DNA of 55,576 nt, from assembly GCA_031553565.1 (NCBI GenBank), contig JAVBLK010000007.1:1-55576 (forward strand). Reading direction: 5' to 3'. Numbering within the stretch: the first letter of the stretch is position 1; each line of letters begins with the position of its first letter. This document shows positions 42,371 through 51,515 of this stretch, piece by piece. The notes under the pieces were generated by a model. It saw only the letters and a program-made list of their open reading frames with translations, was not told the origin of the DNA and made no database searches. Position numbers and translations under genes: made by a program. Source of the DNA: JAVBLK01 sp031553565 (lineage in GTDB: Bacteria; Bacillota; Clostridia; Christensenellales; DUVY01).

Positions 42371-42431
42371 AGTAAAACGGGGTTACGGGATTGATCCCTC
42401 GCCTGAAGGCGTAATCTTTAGCTGGTACATT

Positions 42432-42544
42432 GTCATTGCGAGGAGCCGTCAGCGGTTATGCTGCTGAGAGAAAGCCATTCATGCGGCGACGCGGCAATCC
42501 AGGAAGAAAGCTGGATTGCTTCGTCGCAGGCTCCTCGCAATGAC
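42432..42544 (+). repeat. GTCATTGCGAGGAGCC inverted-repeat element, copy 1
   Basis: Perfect 16-bp ends (GTCATTGCGAGGAGCC and GGCTCCTCGCAATGAC) around an internal GCAATCCAG...CTGGATTGC hairpin. The same element, inverted, is at 50411-50524. Repeats with these ends occur in many unrelated bacteria. Confidence 0.9.
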
Positions 42545-42701
42545 GGCGAGGATCGCCTTTATCGCAAAACTCCCCGCAATTAGGATGAATTCGGCTGTAG
42601 AGCAAGTTTTTGCGCCGTTTCATATAACCTGACATTCCTCAATGTTGCGCCCGACTTTAATAACACTCATAATCCGTTGCTTGTCCCAATATATTATCGA
42701 T

Positions 42702-43619
42702 ATGCTGGATAAAATTTTGCCCGCTAATATCGCGGACGCGATCGGGCGGCATTTGAATTATGACAAGGTCTACGAGATCCGTATGCGCCTGAATCGTCCG
42801 GTGGTGATAAACTATGCCGGAAAGTATGCGCATCTGACTGACGGCGGCCTGTCGGACGAGCCCGAAAACGCGTTTAAACTTGACCGTAAGGCGGCGGAGG
42901 GCTTGATTTACCGAGCGAGCGGACACTCGGTCTATGCGTTTAACGACCAGATCAAGCAGGCGTTTATCACCGTTTCGGGCGGGATAAGGATAGGTATCGC
43001 GGGCGAGATAGTTTGGGAGAACGGCAAGGTTGTAACGATCAAGAATTTTACTTCGGTCAATATCCGCATACCGCACGCGGTCAAAAATTGCTCACTCAAC
43101 GCTTTCAGGCATATTGCCGACGGCACGGTCAACAACACGCTGGTAATATCGCCGCCGGGCGCGGGCAAGACAACCTTTTTGCGCGATCTGTGCGTGCAGT
43201 TTTCGCGCCTGGTCCCGATACAGAACGTCCTGCTGCTTGACGAGCGCAGCGAGATCGCCGCGGTTTCCGAGGGCACGCCGATGCTTGACGCCGGGCTTTA
43301 TACCGATATAATGTCGGGCTGCACAAAGGAATTCGGCTTTTCGCAGGGCATTCGATCCTTGCGCCCCGACATAATCGTTACGGACGAGCTGGGTACAAGC
43401 GCGGACATCGCTGCCGCCGCGCAGGCCATGCTGCACGGCGTAAAGATCATTGCCTCGGCGCACGCATATGGCCACAAGGATCTTACTGTCAATCCCGACT
43501 TTAACGAGATAATAAAAAAACGGTTATTCAAGCGGTATCTGATACTCAGCAGCCGCCGCGGCCCGGGAACGTACGAGGGGATGTTCGACGAAAATTTTAA
43601 CGCCCTCACGCTTTATTGA
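42702..43619 (+). CDS. spoIIIAA: Stage III sporulation protein AA
   Basis: 305 residues from the ATG at 42702, chosen because 'MLDKILPANIADAIG' aligns with the family start; in-frame TTG (42681) and ATG (42642) are also possible, and none has a good ribosome site. It is a secretion-type ATPase: Walker A 'SPPGAGKTTFLRDL', Walker B 'VLLLDERSEIA'. It powers the mother cell-forespore channel. First gene of the spoIIIA operon. Confidence 0.94.
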   Translation: MLDKILPANIADAIGRHLNYDKVYEIRMRLNRPVVINYAGKYAHLTDGGLSDEPENAFKLDRKAAEGLIYRASGHSVYAFNDQIKQAFITVSGGIRIGIAGEIVWENGKVVTIKNFTSVNIRIPHAVKNCSLNAFRHIADGTVNNTLVISPPGAGKTTFLRDLCVQFSRLVPIQNVLLLDERSEIAAVSEGTPMLDAGLYTDIMSGCTKEFGFSQGIRSLRPDIIVTDELGTSADIAAAAQAMLHGVKIIASAHAYGHKDLTVNPDFNEIIKKRLFKRYLILSSRRGPGTYEGMFDENFNALTLY

Positions 43620-43620
43620 T

Positions 43621-44130
43621 ATGCTGCTGCTTAAAATAATTTGTATCGCAGGCGGCTTCGGTATGTGCGCATACGGCGGCTATATGTATTCGCGCCGCTA
43701 TGTTTACCGCCAGCAGTATTTTAACGGCCTGTTGCAGTTTTGCGAAAGGCTGATAAGCGACATACGGTTTTCGCATATTTCACTTTATATCATTTTGGAA
43801 AAGAACGCGGACAGCTTTAAAGGCCTTTTATCGCAGCAGCTCTGCGGTATAAGCCGCCTTTTGTCGGACAACCGTTCCACCGACGAGGAAACCTTAAGCG
43901 AATATGTGGCGCAGGGAGTTTTGACAGACGCCGAATACACGCAGATAATCCGTTTTTTCAGCGTATTAGGCAAGAGCGACGCCGACAACCAGACCGCCTC
44001 GGTAGAGTCATACGCCGCCCAATTCAAGATATTTCACCAGGAAGCCGACGAAAAAAAGAAAAAATATTCCTCGCTGTATTGGAAGCTCGGCCTTTTGGCA
44101 GGGGCGGCGATCGCGGTTTTTATCATATAG
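43621..44130 (+). CDS. spoIIIAB: Stage III sporulation protein AB
   Basis: 169 residues with an N-terminal and a C-terminal membrane helix (residues 4-21 and 152-168). The 'GLLQFCERLISDIRFSHISL' segment recalls the GspF-like family of the spoIIIA channel. Begins one base after spoIIIAA stops. Confidence 0.88.
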   Translation: MLLLKIICIAGGFGMCAYGGYMYSRRYVYRQQYFNGLLQFCERLISDIRFSHISLYIILEKNADSFKGLLSQQLCGISRLLSDNRSTDEETLSEYVAQGVLTDAEYTQIIRFFSVLGKSDADNQTASVESYAAQFKIFHQEADEKKKKYSSLYWKLGLLAGAAIAVFII

Positions 44131-44185
44131 GAAAGCGGTAAGCCGAAACAGGCATTTTTCAGGCTTGTCCTAAATACATTATAAC

Positions 44186-44383
44186 GTGAGCATCGACATC
44201 ATTTTCAAGATAGCGGCGGTGGGGCTGATCACCGCCATCGTCAATCAGCTGCTTAAAAAGGCGGACAAGGACGAGATCGCCACGCTGTGTACTTTGGCGG
44301 GGCTGACGATAGTTATCCTGATGGTGGTCAGTATGATCAGCGAGCTTTTCACAACAATCAAATCCTTATTCCAGCTTTTTTGA
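44186..44383 (+). CDS. spoIIIAC: Stage III sporulation protein AC
   Basis: 65 residues, starting with GTG. Two membrane helices; 'DIIFKIAAVGLITAIVNQLLKKADKDEIATL' is characteristic. A small membrane component of the channel. Confidence 0.92.
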   Translation: MSIDIIFKIAAVGLITAIVNQLLKKADKDEIATLCTLAGLTIVILMVVSMISELFTTIKSLFQLF

Positions 44384-44458
44384 GTGCTGCCGCACGCAGG
44401 ATATAAAAATTCAATACAGCGTAGTTTTATCGGACAAGCCACAACAAGGCGGTGGAAA

Positions 44459-44842
44459 TTGGAGATTTTACAGATAGTCGGCATCGGTATAATCGCCGCC
44501 GTCGTGATAGTGCTTATCAAGGATATCAAGCCGGAGATCGCAATAATAACCGGGGTCGCGGCAGGTATCCTGATTTTCATTATAACCGTCAATATGCTGA
44601 TGGAGATCATCAGCGTGTTCGTCGCCCTTATCGACAAGACCGGCGTTTCAAGCACCGCGGTCTCGGCAATGCTGAAGATCATCGGGGTAGGGTACCTGAC
44701 CGAATTTGCCCAGGGCATCTGTGAGGATTCCGGCAGCAAGTCGCTGGGCGACAAGATTGTTTTCGGCGGCAAAATTATAATACTGTACCTGAGCCTGCCG
44801 ATAATCAGGACGCTTTTCGAGATAATAACAGGGCTTTTGTAA
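44459..44842 (+). CDS. spoIIIAD: Stage III sporulation protein AD
   Basis: 127 residues from a TTG at 44459, placed by the family start 'MEILQIVGIGIIAA' and a GGTGG site; the frame upstream to 44384 is open but does not look coding. Four membrane helices. Paired with SpoIIIAC. Confidence 0.9.
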   Translation: MEILQIVGIGIIAAVVIVLIKDIKPEIAIITGVAAGILIFIITVNMLMEIISVFVALIDKTGVSSTAVSAMLKIIGVGYLTEFAQGICEDSGSKSLGDKIVFGGKIIILYLSLPIIRTLFEIITGLL

Positions 44843-44915
44843 CGCGGCAGGGCAGTTTTTTTAAGGACAAGCCATATAGACCCGTACAAAGAAAAACGCA
44901 AGCAAAAGGCGCAGA

Positions 44916-46169
44916 ATGAAAACAAAAGCGTTTAACTTAAGATTCAATATTGCCCGCGCGCCCCTAAAGAAGCGCAAAAAAAAGCTGATCGCGGCTTTTA
45001 TTATCATCATCGCCATTTTTATCGCTTTTACCTCCTTCCAATCGATTCTGGCGGCGGGGGACAACGCGGATGCCGAGGCCGACCTTTCCGATACCGTAAA
45101 GGAACAGCTTAATAGCCTTGACCTTACCGGGCTTGAAGCATACCTGAATTCGCTGACCGGCGACGATTACGCGCTTTTCGGCGGAATGAGCTTTAAAGAA
45201 AAGGTTTCCGGGATCATAAACGGCGATTTCAAGATAGGCTATGACAGTTTTTTCTCGGCCATTCTGAACCTGACCTTTAAACAGCTGCTCAGCTATCTTC
45301 CGGCATTTCTGACGATAATAGCGGTCGCCATACTTTCGACTCTTTTGAACGGCGCAAAGGGTAAAACGGCTGCGACCGGGGTGGAAAAGATCATCCATTT
45401 CGCCTGTATGTCGGTCGTCGTGATCATCACGGCGGCCGTGATAACACAGCTGGTATTGCTTACGCGGAACACCGTAACCGCGCTGCAGCGGCAAATGAAT
45501 ATGATATTCCCGATCCTGCTTACGATCATGACCGCCCTCGGCGGCACGGCGTCCGTCGCGGTCTATCAGCCGGCGGTCGCGGTGCTTTCACAGCTTGTGT
45601 CGGGGATAATGGTCAATGTGATCCTGCCGATATTTATTTTTACTTTTGTGTTCAACATAATAGGGAGCCTGGGCGACGGCATAAAGACCGAAAAATTCTC
45701 CGGCTTTTTCAGCGGGCTCTCGAAATGGGTAATAGGTATCGTATTTACCGTCTTTACCGCGTTTTTAAGCATACAGGGCATAACGGCGGGTACGCACGAC
45801 AAGATCTCGATCAGGACTGCTAAATATGCGATCAGCCACTATGTGCCGATAATCGGCGGATATCTGTCCGAGGGATTCAACCTGATAATGGCAGGCAGCG
45901 TTTTGATTAAGAACGCGATCGGGTTTTTAGGGGTTCTGCTGCTGCTGATCAGCATACTTTCGCCGGTCATCACAATACTGATCTTTTCGCTCGGGCTCAA
46001 GCTGACCGCGGCTGTTTTAGAGCCGGTCGACGGCGGCAAGATCTCCGGCTTTTTAACGGCGGCGGGAAAAAGCCTGACTATGCTGATCGTCATAATACTC
46101 GCGGTCGCGTTTATGTACCTTATAACACTGATGCTGATCGTCTGCACGGGGAATACGCTGATGGTCTGA
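44916..46169 (+). CDS. spoIIIAE: Stage III sporulation protein AE
   Basis: 417 residues. A signal-like N-terminal helix (27-48), an extracellular loop of about 85 residues and about eight further helices. The motifs 'LPAFLTIIAVAILSTLLNGAKG' and 'SIQGITAGTHDKISIRTAKYAISHYVPIIGGYLSEG' are diagnostic. It is the largest membrane component of the channel. Confidence 0.94.
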   Translation: MKTKAFNLRFNIARAPLKKRKKKLIAAFIIIIAIFIAFTSFQSILAAGDNADAEADLSDTVKEQLNSLDLTGLEAYLNSLTGDDYALFGGMSFKEKVSGIINGDFKIGYDSFFSAILNLTFKQLLSYLPAFLTIIAVAILSTLLNGAKGKTAATGVEKIIHFACMSVVVIITAAVITQLVLLTRNTVTALQRQMNMIFPILLTIMTALGGTASVAVYQPAVAVLSQLVSGIMVNVILPIFIFTFVFNIIGSLGDGIKTEKFSGFFSGLSKWVIGIVFTVFTAFLSIQGITAGTHDKISIRTAKYAISHYVPIIGGYLSEGFNLIMAGSVLIKNAIGFLGVLLLLISILSPVITILIFSLGLKLTAAVLEPVDGGKISGFLTAAGKSLTMLIVIILAVAFMYLITLMLIVCTGNTLMV

Positions 46170-46192
46170 AGGAACGGAGATTACTATTATAT

Positions 46193-46684
46193 ATGAATGC
46201 GGTATCTGCCTGGATCTTAAGTATTGCCGGCGCGGCGCTTTTGGGCGTTATGGTCGACCTTATCGTCCCGGACGGGCGTATGCACAAGTATATACGCAGT
46301 ATTTTCGGCGTCATTACAGTCCTGATAATAATCGCGCCGCTGCCCGGTATGATAAAAAACAGCAGCTTCGATATCGATATTGACCTGAATACTGCGAACT
46401 CCGCCGCCGACAACAATTATATTTACACCGTTTATAAGAATAAGGTAGCTGTTATGGAAAAAGGGCTTGTCAATTATCTTTCCGACAACGGCTATCAGAA
46501 AACCGCCGTCACCGTCAGCGTCGATACCTATACCGAGAAAATGCGCATCACCGCAGTATATATCAGCCTTAAAAACGCGGTTATAAGCGACGAGAAAAAA
46601 CATATAGATAAATATACCGAGGTCACGCGCCTTGCGGTTACTTTCCTGAATGTGGGAAAGGAAGTTTTGATTTTAAGCGGATAG
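46193..46684 (+). CDS. spoIIIAF: Stage III sporulation protein AF
   Basis: 163 residues. Two N-terminal helices (about 5-24 and 34-52), then a soluble part of ferredoxin-like fold (residues 85-163). Begins 23 bases after spoIIIAE. Confidence 0.9.
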   Translation: MNAVSAWILSIAGAALLGVMVDLIVPDGRMHKYIRSIFGVITVLIIIAPLPGMIKNSSFDIDIDLNTANSAADNNYIYTVYKNKVAVMEKGLVNYLSDNGYQKTAVTVSVDTYTEKMRITAVYISLKNAVISDEKKHIDKYTEVTRLAVTFLNVGKEVLILSG

Positions 46685-46730
46685 ACTGCGCCGCACGGCT
46701 GCAAGGTGTTTTTATGTGAGGAGGTCAAGT

Positions 46731-47426
46731 TTGGATACAGAAAAAAACAAAGCGTCAGAGGGCGGCAAGGTTGTTCCGGCTGTCGAAACTGCCCCGAAAA
46801 AGAGCGGCGGGCTGTTGGACAAGCTGACGGGCTTTTTCGGGTTTGGCGGTGAAAAGAGCGCGGGAAAAGGCGGGGGCAAGGCCAAGGAAGACCCTGAAAA
46901 GGCCAAACGGCGCAAAAGGATACAGATAATCGCGGCGGTCGTGCTGATCGCGATAATGCTGATAATCTATTTCTCGACCTTTATTAAAACCGATACCGCA
47001 AAGCCTAAGGACACGGCAGGTACGGTCAGCGCGGCGGACTACTGCGAAAAAACGCAAAAGGATATGTGCGAGTTCCTGTCCAGGATAAAGGGCGCGGGCA
47101 AGGTCACGGTTCTGATAAACTTCGAAAGCAGTACGGAACTCGTGATCGCATACATAACGAACATCAACACTACGACCAACGTCGCGGACGGCGGCAAGTA
47201 TATCGAGAGCAGCCAAAACAGCCAGAACCCCGTGATATTGACCCAGGCGGGCAGCCAGATACCTCTGATCTTAAAAGAGATCTATCCGAAGGTAAAAGGC
47301 GTTATTGTCGGCGCGGAAGGCGCAAGCGACGTATCCGTGAAATTGGCGCTTTTCGACGCGGTAAGGACTTATTTCAAGCTTGCCGCAAACGACGTGCAGG
47401 TATATGCGACGGATAAAGCCAGGTAA
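46731..47426 (+). CDS. spoIIIAG: Stage III sporulation protein AG
   Basis: 231 residues from a TTG at 46731, six bases after a strong AGGAGGT; the upstream GTG at 46716 lies in the ribosome site itself. A charged disordered N-terminus, one membrane helix (about 65-82) and the ring-forming domain. It forms the large ring of the channel with SpoIIIAH. Confidence 0.93.
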   Translation: MDTEKNKASEGGKVVPAVETAPKKSGGLLDKLTGFFGFGGEKSAGKGGGKAKEDPEKAKRRKRIQIIAAVVLIAIMLIIYFSTFIKTDTAKPKDTAGTVSAADYCEKTQKDMCEFLSRIKGAGKVTVLINFESSTELVIAYITNINTTTNVADGGKYIESSQNSQNPVILTQAGSQIPLILKEIYPKVKGVIVGAEGASDVSVKLALFDAVRTYFKLAANDVQVYATDKAR

Positions 47427-47515
47427 TGTGACTGGCAGTGCACAGCGAATTTTTTAGTGTCATAAAACCGGCGGCTGCGCAATATATATAACCATAAAGG
47501 AGGACATAATAAAAA

Positions 47516-47986
47516 ATGTTGACAAAGAAAAAGAAAATTTTTATATTGGTGGGAATGGTGGCGCTTTTGGTAGTTACGGGCTATGTAAACGTACTGTTAA
47601 ATAACGCCGCGCTGGCGGGCGCGGACAAGACCGAGACCGGCAATTTCTTTACGACCTACCGCACCGAAAGGCTGGCAACACAGAACCAGACGATCCTGTA
47701 CCTGAACGGAATAATCGAAAGCGAGGCTTCCAGCGCGGAGGCAAAGGAACAGGCAAATCAGCAGAAGCTGCAGCTTACTTCCGCTATGTCGCTGGAAAAC
47801 ACTCTGGAAGTACTTATAATGGCGAAGGGGTTTGAGGACTGCCTGGTGACGGCAAGTACCGAGAACATAAACGTCATAATTAAGAAAGCCGAGATCAATG
47901 AAGAAGAAATGGCGCAGATATTGTCGGTCGTGGTAAACGAGGGGAAAGTACTTGCAAAGAACGTTAAGATCATACCGATAGCGTAA
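47516..47986 (+). CDS. spoIIIAH: Stage III sporulation protein AH
   Basis: 156 residues. One N-terminal membrane helix (7-26), then a soluble coiled part and the YscJ/FliF-like domain in the last 80 residues ('KGFEDCLVTASTENINVIIKKAEI'). It binds SpoIIQ from the forespore across the membranes. An AAAGGAGGA site precedes the ATG. Confidence 0.93.
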   Translation: MLTKKKKIFILVGMVALLVVTGYVNVLLNNAALAGADKTETGNFFTTYRTERLATQNQTILYLNGIIESEASSAEAKEQANQQKLQLTSAMSLENTLEVLIMAKGFEDCLVTASTENINVIIKKAEINEEEMAQILSVVVNEGKVLAKNVKIIPIA

Positions 47987-48096
47987 AAACGCAGTGCAGT
48001 ATTTTTAATCTGTGCAAGGCTTGAAAAAGATATTTGCTTATGATATACTAATGACGGTATCTTTTTCAGAAAAAGACCTTTGCAGGAAACGTTTAA

Positions 48097-48435
48097 ATGG
48101 CGCAGAAGAGGAAAACACCGATAATAAAGACCGGCAGTATTTCGTACGGCAGGAATGTCGTCCGCAATATTATTTCGCTTGCAGCGAAGGAGATCGCGGG
48201 CGTTTCCGGCCTGCACGGCAAGGGTATCAGGATCGAGGTTTTCGGCCTTAACATCAACGCCGAAGTGTACATCGTCATGGAGTACGGTTATTCAGTCCCC
48301 GACGTCGCCTACCGCGTACAGGAAAATATCAAGCGCGGCGTCGAGACCATGACCGAATACAAGATCGACACAGTTAACGTGAACGTGCTGGGCGTTCGTT
48401 TCCCCAACGAGGAAATAGTAAACGCGCCTATGTAA
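48097..48435 (+). CDS. Asp23/Gls24 family envelope stress protein
   Basis: 112 residues. The Asp23 motif 'GSISYGRNVVRNIISLAAKEIAGVSGL' and 'VPDVAYRVQENIKRGVETMTEYKIDTVNVNVLGV' are clear. Such proteins coat the inner face of the membrane via AmaP, which is the next gene. It corresponds to yqhY of Bacillus, which is linked to acetyl-CoA carboxylase genes there; those are missing here. A terminator follows. Confidence 0.93.
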   Translation: MAQKRKTPIIKTGSISYGRNVVRNIISLAAKEIAGVSGLHGKGIRIEVFGLNINAEVYIVMEYGYSVPDVAYRVQENIKRGVETMTEYKIDTVNVNVLGVRFPNEEIVNAPM

Positions 48436-48445
48436 GACGCTTATG

Positions 48446-48473
48446 CCCTTCGACTGACCATCGGAGGGTTTTT
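48446..48473 (+). terminator. Intrinsic terminator after asp23
   Basis: CCCTTCGA pairs with TCGGAGGG (one G-U), then TTTTT. It ends the spoIIIA-asp23 block. Confidence 0.8.
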
Positions 48474-48590
48474 CCTTGAAAAGCATAAGCTTTTATAAGA
48501 TGGACAAGCAGTCAGGGGAAAAAGGAAATTGCATTTTTATTACGCGACGACGAGCAACTTGCTTGCAAGGGATGCGAGGAGGAGCGAGCA

Positions 48591-48691
48591 AATCGGTTAA
48601 TACCCCGCAGCTCTGCTGCGGAAGAAATATTCAAAAACGTTGTTTTTGAATATTTGGGTCCAGGGCTCTGCCCTGGGGTATAATACCGATT
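48591..48691. repeat. 101-bp AATCGGT...TACCCC element
   Basis: Left end AATCGGTTAATACCCC, right end (reverse complement) AATCGGTATTATACCCC. Inside are three hairpins: CCGCAGctctGCTGCGG, AAATATTCAAAAAC with its reverse complement, and CCAGGGCtctGCCCTGG. Related pieces are at 40344, 35615 and 1. Most of the 48436-48794 gap is this and the preceding terminator. Confidence 0.75.
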
Positions 48692-48794
48692 TATTATATG
48701 ATACGATGGACTCTGCTCTGACATTTTGCGGGCAAAGAGCGGGGTCGGGCGCAGTCCGTATCAAACCTGCTATTTGCCCGCAAAGGAGATGTGT

Positions 48795-49772
48795 ATGAAA
48801 AGGTTTCTGAAATGGTTTGTCGCTTTCCTGCAGTTCTTATTCGGCCTTGCGGCCTTTGCCGCCATCGGATTTTACATATTTGATAAATTCGATATCGCGC
48901 AACTCAAGGATACGGAGTACCTGAAATATGTCGCATACGGGTGCGCGGGACTGTTCGTCGTCCTTTCGGTCGTGGTTATGGCAATCGCGGCGTCCGGCAA
49001 AAAAGCGCGCGGCATCGTCATTTATGACGAGAAGCGTTTTTGCGTAAACATCGGCGAGGGCAAAATATACCGGCTTGTAAAGAAAGCCGCGGCGGCATGC
49101 CAGGGCGTTGCGCTTAAGAAAATGAAACTGCAAGCTACATCCTCCGGCTATGTCCTTATGCTGAAGATAAATATCGCTTACCGCAACGCAAACGAGGCTG
49201 CGACCGAGCTGAAGTTAATGTGCGAAAAGCTTTGCGCGGACGTTTACGGGATCAGCTTTGCCGGAATACAGGTGAATATTGGCAAGGTCAAGAGCAGCGA
49301 GAACGTGGACGAAGCAAAGCAGGAGGCCCGGACGGCTATGGAGCTTTCGGCTGCGGTTTCGGCCGCGCCCGCCCTTGAAACCGGCGGCGCATACATCCTG
49401 CCTACGGCCTCCGAGCCGGCGTATGAAAGCCCGGCGCAGTATTTCGCACCGGAGCCCGAGCCGGAGCCTGCGGTTGAAATCAAGCCCGCCAATGCCGGAG
49501 AATCCATAAAAGACCCGGAGCCCTCATACACCTTGCACAGCGCCGCCACCGAGAGCGCCGCCGCGCAAAGCACCGTTCTGCGCGTGGATAATCAGCCTAA
49601 GGAAGAGCCGCTGATCAAGGTTACAACCGCCAAGCCGGCTTCACAGAAGAGTTCGGCCAAGGCTCCCGCGGCGGCATCGGCGCTGAAAAAGAAAACTACG
49701 GCAGGCGGTACTGCGGCAAAGCCGGCGAAACAGAAGGTCGATCCCGGCGACCCGCCGCCTTTCAAGCTGTAG
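48795..49772 (+). CDS. AmaP-like Asp23 membrane anchor with basic C-terminal tail
   Basis: 325 residues from the ATG at 48795, six bases after AAAGGAG; the frame is open further upstream. Two membrane helices (about 8-28 and 46-66), then the AmaP-like domain to about residue 165. A long tail follows: an acidic Ala/Pro/Glu part, then a Lys/Ala/Ser/Pro-rich end (last 60 residues) reminiscent of histone H1-like basic tails. In staphylococci AmaP holds Asp23 at the membrane; the tail's role is unknown. Confidence 0.82.
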   Translation: MKRFLKWFVAFLQFLFGLAAFAAIGFYIFDKFDIAQLKDTEYLKYVAYGCAGLFVVLSVVVMAIAASGKKARGIVIYDEKRFCVNIGEGKIYRLVKKAAAACQGVALKKMKLQATSSGYVLMLKINIAYRNANEAATELKLMCEKLCADVYGISFAGIQVNIGKVKSSENVDEAKQEARTAMELSAAVSAAPALETGGAYILPTASEPAYESPAQYFAPEPEPEPAVEIKPANAGESIKDPEPSYTLHSAATESAAAQSTVLRVDNQPKEEPLIKVTTAKPASQKSSAKAPAAASALKKKTTAGGTAAKPAKQKVDPGDPPPFKL

Positions 49773-49824
49773 GATATAAACGGCTGATAAAAAAATACTT
49801 TGCACCACGGAGAAACACAAAAGC

Positions 49825-50235
49825 ATGAGCAGAAAGACCGCGCGCGAAACAGCGTTGAAACTTGTTTACGAATTCATAATCAGCGGAAGAAAAAACGAAC
49901 TGACCTATAAAAACCTTACGTCATCGGAAGATTTCTCTTCCGATGATTTATCGTATATAGCCGACGTTTATAACGGAACGACAGACAAATACGACGAGAT
50001 ACTGGCGATCATCGAAAAGAATACCGAAGGGTACCGGACCGGGCGTATTTACAAGGTAGACCTTGCGATCCTGGTGCTTTCTGTATTTGAAATATGCTTT
50101 TATAAGGGCATATCGGGTGCGGTTTCGGCAAACGAAGCGGTAGAACTGGCTAAAACCTTTTCCGCCGAAAAGAGTTACTCGTTCGTAAACGGGGTATTGG
50201 CAAAAATCATTGCGGGGGTAAACGCCGCCCAATAA
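49825..50235 (+). CDS. nusB: Transcription antitermination protein NusB
   Basis: 136 residues. All-helical fold; start 'RKTARETALKLVYEF' and end 'ISGAVSANEAVELAKTFSAEKSYSFVNGVLAKI' are standard. It binds boxA RNA with NusE (S10) for rRNA antitermination. It follows the AmaP gene after 52 bases. Confidence 0.95.
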   Translation: MSRKTARETALKLVYEFIISGRKNELTYKNLTSSEDFSSDDLSYIADVYNGTTDKYDEILAIIEKNTEGYRTGRIYKVDLAILVLSVFEICFYKGISGAVSANEAVELAKTFSAEKSYSFVNGVLAKIIAGVNAAQ

Positions 50236-50332
50236 ACCGGCGTATACAAGCGGAACTGAACTCGTACGGCTGATGCAGGTAGGTTTTTGGAACGGCTGAA
50301 GCCGTCTAAAGATTGTTCTGACTTATTATCAC

Positions 50333-50416
50333 GCGAGGAGCCTTGAGATAAAAGCAATCCAGTCGCCCGTCATTGCGAGGTGCCTTGAGATAAAAGCAAT
50401 CCAGTCGCCCGTCATT
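50333..50416 (+). repeat. Tandem duplication, 42-bp unit
   Basis: Two copies, GCGAGG(A/T)GCCTTGAGATA and on, starting at 50333 and 50375, lie before a full GTCATTGCGAGG element. A third unit starts at 50417 and runs into that element. Confidence 0.85.
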
Positions 50417-50524
50417 GCGAGGAGCCTTGCGACGAAGCAATCCAGCTTTCTTCCTGGATTGCCGCGTCGCCGCCTAATTACTTTTTCTCTCACCAATTAA
50501 CCGCTGACGGCTCCTCGCAATGAC
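50411..50524 (-). repeat. GTCATTGCGAGGAGCC inverted-repeat element, copy 2
   Basis: The same 16-bp ends as at 42432, in inverted orientation with a similar interior. The nusB-folD gap (374 bp) contains only this and the tandem units. Confidence 0.9.
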
Positions 50525-50609
50525 AACGGACTACCTGAAGCTTTTGCCTTAAGGCGATGGGTTTAACCTCATATCTTACGAAGTCCACGGAAAAGGAATA
50601 ATATTTACT

Positions 50610-51458
50610 ATGGCAAAAATTATTGACGGCAAGCTCCTTTCGCAGGAGATCAAACAACAGTTAAAGGCACGTACGGCCGCGCTCTTAAAAAAAGGCAAGA
50701 CTGTAACCCTGGCAGTGATCATGGCGGGGGAGAACCCTGCCAGCGCGATATATGTGAAGAACAAGGTCGCAGCGTGCCAGGAGATCGGCATCAAATCGTT
50801 ATCGTATCATTTTAACGCGGGCGACGACGAGGAAAAGGTTGCCGAGCTTATAAAAACACTGAACGCGGACGTTAATATCGACGGTATACTTGTGCAGCTG
50901 CCGCTGCCGCAGGGCATGAACGAGCCCAGGCTGCTGTCTCTGATATCGCCGGAAAAGGATGCGGACGGCTTTCACAGCGTTAACGCGGGGAACCTGTTCC
51001 TTGGGCGGCCTTGTGTGCCCGCATGCACGCCCGCGGGGATCATCAGCCTTATAAAATCGACAGGGCAGAAGATCGCCGGGAAAAACGCAGTTGTGATCGG
51101 CCGCAGTAATATCGTAGGCAAACCGGTAGCCATGCTGCTGCTTGCCGAAAACGCGACCGTTACTATATGCCACAGCCGCACCGCCGATATTGCAAGCTTT
51201 ACAAAAAATGCGGATATTTTGGTCGTTGCCGTCGGCAAGGACCGTTTTATATCGGGTGAAATGATCAAGAAAGGCGCGATCGTGATCGACGTAGGTATGA
51301 ACCGCGTTGACGGCAAGCTGTACGGCGACGTAGATTTCCCTTCGGCTGAAAAGGTCGCATCATACATTACGCCCGTTCCGGGCGGCGTAGGCCCCATGAC
51401 AATAGTAATGCTGATGGAAAATACCATAAGTGAAGCGGAACATAAGCTGATAAAGTAG
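50610..51458 (+). CDS. folD: Bifunctional methylenetetrahydrofolate dehydrogenase/cyclohydrolase
   Basis: 282 residues. 'YVKNKVAACQEIGI' carries the catalytic Lys, 'ILVQLPLPQGM' and the NADP-binding 'VVIGRSNIVGKPVAMLLL' follow, and 'TPVPGGVGPMTIVMLMENT' ends the protein. It interconverts methylene-THF (made by GlyA) and formyl-THF. A AAAGGAAT site is rather far from the ATG. Confidence 0.97.
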   Translation: MAKIIDGKLLSQEIKQQLKARTAALLKKGKTVTLAVIMAGENPASAIYVKNKVAACQEIGIKSLSYHFNAGDDEEKVAELIKTLNADVNIDGILVQLPLPQGMNEPRLLSLISPEKDADGFHSVNAGNLFLGRPCVPACTPAGIISLIKSTGQKIAGKNAVVIGRSNIVGKPVAMLLLAENATVTICHSRTADIASFTKNADILVVAVGKDRFISGEMIKKGAIVIDVGMNRVDGKLYGDVDFPSAEKVASYITPVPGGVGPMTIVMLMENTISEAEHKLIK

Positions 51459-51515
51459 AAAACAAAACACTCACATTTCAATAGCATTGCAAATAAATTT
51501 AATAAACTAATCTGA

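Noticed and set aside
50333..50416. Possible CRISPR-like tandem repeat
   Set aside because: Two 42-bp units joined directly with no spacers and no cas genes; it is a tandem duplication of a palindromic element.
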